Below are positions 42,966-47,530 of a stretch of DNA of 47,530 nt, piece after piece. This DNA comes from Bacteroidales bacterium. GTDB taxonomy: Bacteria > Bacteroidota > Bacteroidia > Bacteroidales > Bacteroidaceae. Where the stretch lies: contig JAUMYJ010000006.1 in the NCBI GenBank assembly GCA_030528715.1, positions 1 to 47,530 of the forward strand, given 5' to 3'. Made by a program: the position numbers and the translations under genes. The notes beneath the pieces were generated by a model that was not told the origin of the DNA, made no database searches, and saw nothing but the letters and a program-made list of their open reading frames with translations. Positions within the stretch are counted from its first letter, which is position 1. Each line of letters begins with the position of its first letter.

Positions 42966-44369
42966 CTATCTTTTTTCATTGCGTTTGGTTAGCGCAGTGC
43001 GCTTGCGCAATTTGGGTAGCTTGATGGTCGAGCCTAGTGGTACGTTATTAGGGTCTTTGATATTGTTGTAAACCACAATATGCTGGTAGAGTCTAGCATT
43101 GCCATACGTTTCACGTGCTATCTGCATCAGCCCCTTACCCGTATTGAGTGTTAGTTCTTGCTCTGTACCGATGATTTGATAGCTACTACCTGGCACTTGT
43201 GGGTAGCGTTGGTCAAAGTCGGGCTCGGTAGCTGTGGGAGGCTCTAGATTTTTTTTAGTAGCCTCTTCCTTAGGCTGTGACTGTGTAGGCACGGATACTG
43301 CTGGAATAGGCGTAAGTGTGTCAGTAGGCTCTACTATGGTAGATGAGTGTGGCACTTGGGTCACCTCACTAGCTACAATTTCAATCTTTTTTGAGGTGTC
43401 CGTGCCTTGTGACATGGGCTGCACTGTATTGTGAGGAGTTTCAAAGAGCCTACTCCACCATTGTGACAAATAGGCTTGATTTTGCCCAAGCACAAACGCT
43501 CCTATTAACAGCACTAGAACAAGTAATGCATAGCACCATGTGCAGCTACGGCGAGGTGTTAGCATATTGGGGCTGGCTGGCACGTGAACAATAGCCGTCA
43601 CCTCTTCGTCCTGCAATACTTCTTCTTCTTCGGGCTGCAACGTGTCACTGAGCTGTAATGCATCATCGGACGTAATATGTGTAGCTGCTTCGCAGGGAGT
43701 TTCTGCTAAGTTGTCCGCAGTTGGCTCACCTACTACCATATCCTCTACGACTGGCTCAGATTGGTCTACTGCGGGAGTTACTTCTAGTGATTGTTCTAAA
43801 TGGGGTACACTTTCGAGGACGTCTTCGCTTACCATGACATTCTCGGCAGCTGATGCCTCTTCTAGCTCTGGCACCTCGGATACGGATAGTACAAGCTCAT
43901 CTATATTTTCTGAGGTAGTCAATGTTTCCTCAACAGCTATTGCAGCTACTGTTTCCGCTGCTTCCTGTGTGTCAAGGGTCTCGGCTTGTAGCTCTTCAAC
44001 TAAGGCATCATAGGCCGTATCTGCTTCGGCTAGGTGGGGAACAGCCTCATCATAGATCTCTACGGCTGCTAGGTGCGCAAAAGGAGCATTGAGTTTTTCA
44101 TTCACAGCATTGTCTGCCGAAAACGAGATACGTGCATGCCCTTTAATCACGATTGGTTTGCCCGTATTGACATCTACGCTCGTGCGTGGTGCTATGCCAC
44201 TTATCTTAAAGTCTCCTAGCCCTTTTATCTTAACCAGATGCTCGGCAAGCAACACCTCTTCTGTCTGAGCAAAAAAGGCATCAAGATAGGCTTCTACCTT
44301 ATCGTACGATAGCCCTGTGGCCAGCACCATACGGTCGGCTAGGTCGTTGATAGTGAGCTTATGCTTCAT
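42966..44369 (-). CDS. Membrane protein joining an HU-like domain to a LysM domain
   Basis: This 467-aa protein has three parts: an HU/IHF-like DNA-binding fold at the N-terminus (residues 3-93, with KIKGLGDFKISGIAPRTSVDVNTGKP), a very acidic linker (about 105-262), and a single membrane helix (about 278-296, CYALLVLVLLIGAFVLG). A Pro/Thr-rich stretch follows, then a LysM peptidoglycan-binding domain (about 394-452, GLMQIARETYGNARLYQHIVVYNN). The HU part would lie in the cytoplasm and LysM in the periplasm. It overlaps the preceding HU gene by 11 bp. A membrane tether between nucleoid and wall is an inference. I chose the ATG at 44369. Confidence 0.85.
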   Translation of the reverse strand: MKHKLTINDLADRMVLATGLSYDKVEAYLDAFFAQTEEVLLAEHLVKIKGLGDFKISGIAPRTSVDVNTGKPIVIKGHARISFSADNAVNEKLNAPFAHLAAVEIYDEAVPHLAEADTAYDALVEELQAETLDTQEAAETVAAIAVEETLTTSENIDELVLSVSEVPELEEASAAENVMVSEDVLESVPHLEQSLEVTPAVDQSEPVVEDMVVGEPTADNLAETPCEAATHITSDDALQLSDTLQPEEEEVLQDEEVTAIVHVPASPNMLTPRRSCTWCYALLVLVLLIGAFVLGQNQAYLSQWWSRLFETPHNTVQPMSQGTDTSKKIEIVASEVTQVPHSSTIVEPTDTLTPIPAVSVPTQSQPKEEATKKNLEPPTATEPDFDQRYPQVPGSSYQIIGTEQELTLNTGKGLMQIARETYGNARLYQHIVVYNNIKDPNNVPLGSTIKLPKLRKRTALTKRNEKR

Positions 44370-44658
44370 CGGTTGTAGCATTAGGAGGTGTATTGGCCTT
44401 ATCTTTGAGTGCTATGGCTGGCTTAAAGGCCATTTGTAGCTTGGGTGGGAAGAGCATACGCTTCTTATTGGGCAAGACGGTCATTCGCTCGGCTTTCTTT
44501 TTGAGTTCAAATATACCAAAGCCCTTGATGCTCACGCTATGTTCGTCTTCAACAGCACTTATCAAGGTGGCTATTAGTGCTTCTGTCAGCTGGCTAGTCT
44601 CAGTCGTCGTCAATGCTGCGCGACCTGCGAGTTGTGCCATAAATTGTCGGTTATTCAT
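44359..44658 (-). CDS. HU-family DNA-binding protein
   Basis: A 99-aa HU-like protein: an N-terminal helix-turn-helix-like dimer part (NNRQFMAQLAGRAALTTTETSQLTEALIATLISAVED), then SIKGFGIFELKKKAERM and the beta-arm region with LPNKKRMLFPPKLQMAFKP. The canonical RNPxTG arm tip is changed to LPNKKR, so DNA bending may differ from classic HU. It precedes the membrane HU-LysM gene with an 11-bp overlap, and the two may form mixed dimers. It lies 63 bp downstream of rimO. Confidence 0.88.
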   Translation of the reverse strand: MNNRQFMAQLAGRAALTTTETSQLTEALIATLISAVEDEHSVSIKGFGIFELKKKAERMTVLPNKKRMLFPPKLQMAFKPAIALKDKANTPPNATTDEA

Positions 44659-44721
44659 GAGCTAGGTGATTGGTTCTATGAGATTTTGATGTGCTAAATA
44701 ATCTCTCACAATTAAGGTTTA

Positions 44722-46020
44722 TTATACCACGTAGCCATAGAGATCAAACTCATCGGCCGAGGTTATATGTACATCGTAAAATTGGCCACGTACGAGTTCG
44801 AGCGTATCTATTTTTTTGATAAGCACCTCGCCATCTACCTCTGGAGAGTCGTACTCTGTACGGCCGATATAGTAATCGCCTTCGGCTCGATCGATAATGG
44901 TGCGTAGTGTACGCCCAACCATGGTAGCAGAGCGTGCCGCAGAAACCTCTTGTTGAATGGCCATCAGCTCGTCTAAGCGACGCTGTTTCACAGCCTCAGG
45001 TACATCATCAACAAGTGCAGCAGCCTTAGTACCTTCTTCTTCTGAGTAAGTAAAGGCTCCCATGCGGTCGAATTTGGCATCACGTACAAATTGTTTCAAC
45101 TCTTCAAACTCTTCCTCTGTCTCGCCAGGAAATCCCACCATAAGCGTTGTGCGAATACACATTTCGGGTACTTCGGTACGCATACGGCGTATGAGTTCGT
45201 AAGTCTGCTCTTTGTTAATGTGACGCTCCATACGTTTGAGTACGGGCGTACTGATATGTTGCAGAGCGATGTCAAGGTAATTGCACACATTCTTACGCTC
45301 TCGAATAACGCGTAGCAAGTCCATTGGGAAGTTTGTAGGGTAGGCATAGTGCAGACGTACCCACTCCACCCCCTCAACATCGGCAATAGCCTCTACGAGC
45401 TCGGCGATACACTGCTTTTTGTAAAGGTCAATGCCATAGAATGTGAGCTCTTGAGCTATAATCTGAAACTCTTTAACACCTTGTGCCACCATAGTACGCA
45501 CCTCGTCTATGATTTCCTCCTTCGGGCGGCTCTTGTGTCGCCCCGTAATAATAGGAATAGCACAAAAGGCACAATTACGGTCACACCCTTCTGATATTTT
45601 TAGAAAGGCATAGTGCTTGGGAGTAGTGAGCTTACGGTGTATCGGAGCTAACGATTTGTGACCTTCTACAACCTCATCAAGCAAGCGTGCCCAATTGAAT
45701 TTGCCAAAGAATGCATCAACTTGTGGTATTTCTTGACGTAGCTCCTTTTGGTAGCGCTCAGATAGACAGCCCATCACAAACACTTTTTTGAGCTTGCCCT
45801 CTTCTTTTTGCTGGCATAGGTCAAGTATCATGTTGATACTCTCTTCCTTGGCATCGCCTATGAAACCACACGTATTGACCACAGCGATGTTGCCGTGAGT
45901 CTCCTCTGGGTTGTGATAGCCCTCGAAGCCATTATATTCAAGGTGCGACAATAGGCGCTCAGAGTCTACAAGGTTTTTCGAGCAACCCATAGTGATAAAG
46001 TCGATGGTAGGTTTTTTCAT
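44722..46020 (-). CDS. rimO: Ribosomal protein S12 methylthiotransferase RimO
   Basis: RimO adds a methylthio group to Asp of ribosomal protein S12. The 432-aa radical-SAM enzyme has the UPF0004 domain with CSKNLVDSE, the cysteine cluster CDRNCAFC, the GETEEEF and MVGFPG region, and a C-terminal TRAM domain. The N-terminal domain contains Cys13, Cys51-like and Cys85-like residues typical of methylthiotransferases. It lies 51 bp after ftsY, a pairing common in Bacteroidota. Confidence 0.96.
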   Translation of the reverse strand: MKKPTIDFITMGCSKNLVDSERLLSHLEYNGFEGYHNPEETHGNIAVVNTCGFIGDAKEESINMILDLCQQKEEGKLKKVFVMGCLSERYQKELRQEIPQVDAFFGKFNWARLLDEVVEGHKSLAPIHRKLTTPKHYAFLKISEGCDRNCAFCAIPIITGRHKSRPKEEIIDEVRTMVAQGVKEFQIIAQELTFYGIDLYKKQCIAELVEAIADVEGVEWVRLHYAYPTNFPMDLLRVIRERKNVCNYLDIALQHISTPVLKRMERHINKEQTYELIRRMRTEVPEMCIRTTLMVGFPGETEEEFEELKQFVRDAKFDRMGAFTYSEEEGTKAAALVDDVPEAVKQRRLDELMAIQQEVSAARSATMVGRTLRTIIDRAEGDYYIGRTEYDSPEVDGEVLIKKIDTLELVRGQFYDVHITSADEFDLYGYVV

Positions 46021-46071
46021 GAAATCTATTGTTAGTCCTTGGTTTACGATGCAGCAGTGCGAGGTACTACC

Positions 46072-47040
46072 TTACACAAAATCACTACCACCAAATAGCG
46101 AGTCTACAAACTCCTTGCTATCGAAGAGCTGCAAGTCGGTCATTTTTTCGCCCAAACCGATATAGCGCACAGGCACTTGAAGCATGTTGCTAATGCCTAG
46201 CACCACGCCTCCCTTAGCTGTACCATCCAACTTTGTGATGGCTAAGGCCGAGACTTGTGTAGCCTCCGAGAATTGCTTAGCTTGCTCAAAGGCATTTTGC
46301 CCCGTAGAGCCATCAAGTACGAGCAACACCTCTTGTGGAGCATCGGGCAAAACTTTTTGCATGACCTTCTTAATCTTTGTAAGCTCATTCATAAGGCCAA
46401 CCTTGTTGTGCAAGCGTCCAGCAGTATCTATCAGCACCACGTCCATTCCATTGGCTTTGGCTGAAGCTACGGTATCGTAAGCCACGCTTGCTGGGTCGCT
46501 ACCCATCTGTTGCTTAATGACCGGTACACCCACACGCTCTCCCCAAATACATAGTTGCTCAACAGCAGCAGCACGAAACGTGTCGGCTGCGCCCAAACAC
46601 ACCTTCAAACCAGCTTGCTTAAACTGATAGGCCAGCTTACCGATAGTCGTTGTTTTACCCACACCATTTACCCCCACGACCATGATAACATAAGGGCGAC
46701 TCTCGGCAGGTATATGGTAGGAAGTAGCTTCTTGACCTTGATGTGTATCTGCAAGTAGGCTTTGTACCTCTTCACTTAGCATGCGGTTGAGCTCTTTGGT
46801 CGTCACATACTTATCGCGTGCTACACGAGCCTCTATACGGCGAATGATTTCGAGCGTGGTGTCTGCCCCTACGTCTGAGGTAAGCAGAGCTGCTTCGAGT
46901 TCATCTAGCACATCGTCATCGATGGTTGTTTTACCAGCTACGGCATGTGTAAATTTCTCAAACAAGCTCTTTTTACTCTTTTCTAATCCAGAGTCGAGTA
47001 TTTCTTTTTTCTCTTTCGAGAACAATCCGAAAAAGGCCAT
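46072..47040 (-). CDS. ftsY: Signal recognition particle receptor FtsY
   Basis: FtsY is the membrane-associated GTPase that receives SRP-ribosome complexes and hands nascent chains to SecYEG. The 322-aa protein has the helical N domain (about 20-100) and the G domain with P-loop GVNGVGKT (123-130), AADTFRAAAVEQL, VLIDTAGRL, TKLDGTAKGG and the C-terminal GLGEKMTDLQLFD. It lacks the long acidic A domain of enterobacteria, as is normal here. It opens the ftsY-rimO-HU-HU/LysM transcript. Confidence 0.97.
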   Translation of the reverse strand: MAFFGLFSKEKKEILDSGLEKSKKSLFEKFTHAVAGKTTIDDDVLDELEAALLTSDVGADTTLEIIRRIEARVARDKYVTTKELNRMLSEEVQSLLADTHQGQEATSYHIPAESRPYVIMVVGVNGVGKTTTIGKLAYQFKQAGLKVCLGAADTFRAAAVEQLCIWGERVGVPVIKQQMGSDPASVAYDTVASAKANGMDVVLIDTAGRLHNKVGLMNELTKIKKVMQKVLPDAPQEVLLVLDGSTGQNAFEQAKQFSEATQVSALAITKLDGTAKGGVVLGISNMLQVPVRYIGLGEKMTDLQLFDSKEFVDSLFGGSDFV

Positions 47041-47105
47041 GGCTATCAGCGATTAAAGTCTTAAAATAAAGCTCTTATACACCTACCTCTATGGGTATAA
47101 TAAGG

Positions 47106-47124
47106 CAAAGATACTGCAAAGGTA
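47106..47124 (-). promoter_or_regulatory. Candidate promoters of the ftsY transcript
   Basis: Two TAnnTTTG boxes lie close together on the minus strand: TATCTTTG at 47113-47106 and TACCTTTG at 47124-47117. The leader would be about 60-70 nt. Neither has a clear TTTG box at about 20 bp. Confidence 0.45.
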
Positions 47125-47254
47125 CAAATTTCCCACTAATTATGCCCTACAACGAAGCAGCTCATTCGCAACCACACGCCATAAACGCCCCTACACCAAT
47201 AGAGGTACAAGAGCTATGCCGTTAATACCTCGGCAATCATTTGCTGTACAACGT

Positions 47255-47325
47255 GCGTTACACAGCTATTTAATGGGCGTTATACAGATGTTAACGCACG
47301 ATAAACATCTGTATAACGCCCATTA
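47255..47325. repeat. Family B repeat, locus 2, folded into an inverted repeat
   Basis: ACAG anchors at 47262 and 47284 mark a 22-bp period (GCGTTACACAGCTATT, then GCGTTATACAGATGTT). The second unit also forms one arm of an inverted repeat with 22-nt arms (47271-47292 and 47304-47325) and an 11-nt loop. Related units occur at 28713-28801. The rest of 47125-47254 and 47326-47429 shows nothing I can name. Confidence 0.75.
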
Positions 47326-47429
47326 GACAGCACATTAGCCCTACACACGCATACCACCACGACACGTAAACACCTACCTAAAACCTCTACCCTAGTGGCA
47401 ACGAGGCAATCGGCCAGACGTATGTAGCA

Positions 47430-47469
47430 AAAGAGTTCCGGCTACTGCATGCAGCAGTCGGAACTCTTT
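47430..47469 (-). terminator. Terminator of the tRNA-Arg gene
   Basis: A long inverted repeat starts with an 11-bp stem (AAAGAGTTCCG, 47430-47440, and its complement 47459-47469) and continues inward, with one mismatch and one G-U pair, to the palindrome CTGCATGCAG. On the minus strand CTTTTG follows. It begins 1 bp after the 3' end of the tRNA. Confidence 0.75.
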
Positions 47470-47470
47470 G

Positions 47471-47530
47471 TGACGCCGAAGGGATTCAAACCCGTAACCT
47501 TCTGATCCGTAGTCAGATGCTCTATTCAGT
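47471..47530 (-). tRNA. tRNA-Arg(ACG), 5' end cut by the window
   Basis: The minus strand gives the 3' part of a tRNA: D-stem end GAGC, anticodon stem TCTGA/TCAGA, and loop CTACGGA with anticodon ACG. The T-arm has loop TTTGAAT; acceptor strand CGGCGTC and discriminator A follow. CCA is not encoded. The anticodon, read through inosine at position 34, decodes CGT, CGC and CGA. The T-loop has T where C56 is nearly universal, and one T-stem pair is C-U (see findings). The missing 5' part lies outside the window. Confidence 0.92.

Noticed and set aside
43642-44013. A 123-codon Ser-rich frame antisense to the HU-LysM gene
   Set aside because: It mirrors the acidic low-complexity linker of the real gene and has no independent support.

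Overview
The window is a 47.5-kb chromosomal stretch of a Bacteroidota, most likely order Bacteroidales and Porphyromonas-like. The order is well supported: the gene order purH-mreBCD-mrdA-rodA, DUF4369 and DUF349 proteins, an HU-LysM membrane protein beside rimO/ftsY, a carboxynorspermidine dehydrogenase, promoter boxes of the Bacteroidota type (TAnnTTTG) at many gene starts, and AT-rich rather than Shine-Dalgarno leaders. The genus is a guess from overall protein flavour. Coding density is high. I see no insertion sequence, prophage, CRISPR array, rRNA or integrase.

Layout. 217-7435: a minus-strand operon for cell elongation, read from a promoter at about 7430: a purH gene holding only the IMP cyclohydrolase domain, then mreB, mreC, mreD, PBP2, rodA and a small membrane-anchored protein, ended by a terminator at 217-250. 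7436-8772: intergenic hairpins and a DUF417 membrane protein. 8773-14478: a very large secreted alpha-2-macroglobulin without the thioester motif. 14745-19301: a minus-strand group of lipoprotein, LolD-type ATPase, CvfB-like S1 protein, RmuC and a metal/cofactor-binding lipoprotein. 19475-21250: rpsA. 21709-24475: a convergent pair, a DUF4369 lipoprotein and a DUF349 coiled-coil protein. 24857-28517: FlK-type thioesterase, ispE and a secreted GH20 hexosaminidase. 28893-30776: a secreted CotH-type kinase. 31047-36915: a plus-strand run rlmN, pdxA, then four genes (nucleotidyltransferase, ATP-grasp ligase, CDP-alcohol phosphotransferase, flippase-like membrane protein) that look like a dedicated route to a modified lipid headgroup. 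36997-42846: priA, pdxH, recA and carboxynorspermidine dehydrogenase on the minus strand. 42966-47040: HU-LysM membrane protein, HU, rimO and ftsY. 47471-47530: the 3' part of a tRNA-Arg(ACG) cut by the window end.

Two things stand out. First, the gaps between genes hold at least three sequence families of short degenerate tandem units, all with a 21- or 22-bp period. Family A lies at 124-193, 7621-7695 and 40276-40360; family B at 28713-28801 and 47255-47325; family C at 14618-14680 and 21399-21494. Some copies are folded into long inverted repeats with 11-nt loops. They are not CRISPRs, because the units are contiguous and have no spacers. Second, the four-gene set at 33305-36915 combines activation, ATP-dependent ligation, lipid transfer and membrane movement in one compact unit, and I cannot match it to a described pathway.

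Residue-level oddities are the RecA with an altered and shortened L2 DNA-binding loop, the stand-alone IMP cyclohydrolase, the macroglobulin without its thioester, and a CDP-alcohol phosphotransferase whose last motif aspartate is shifted by one residue.
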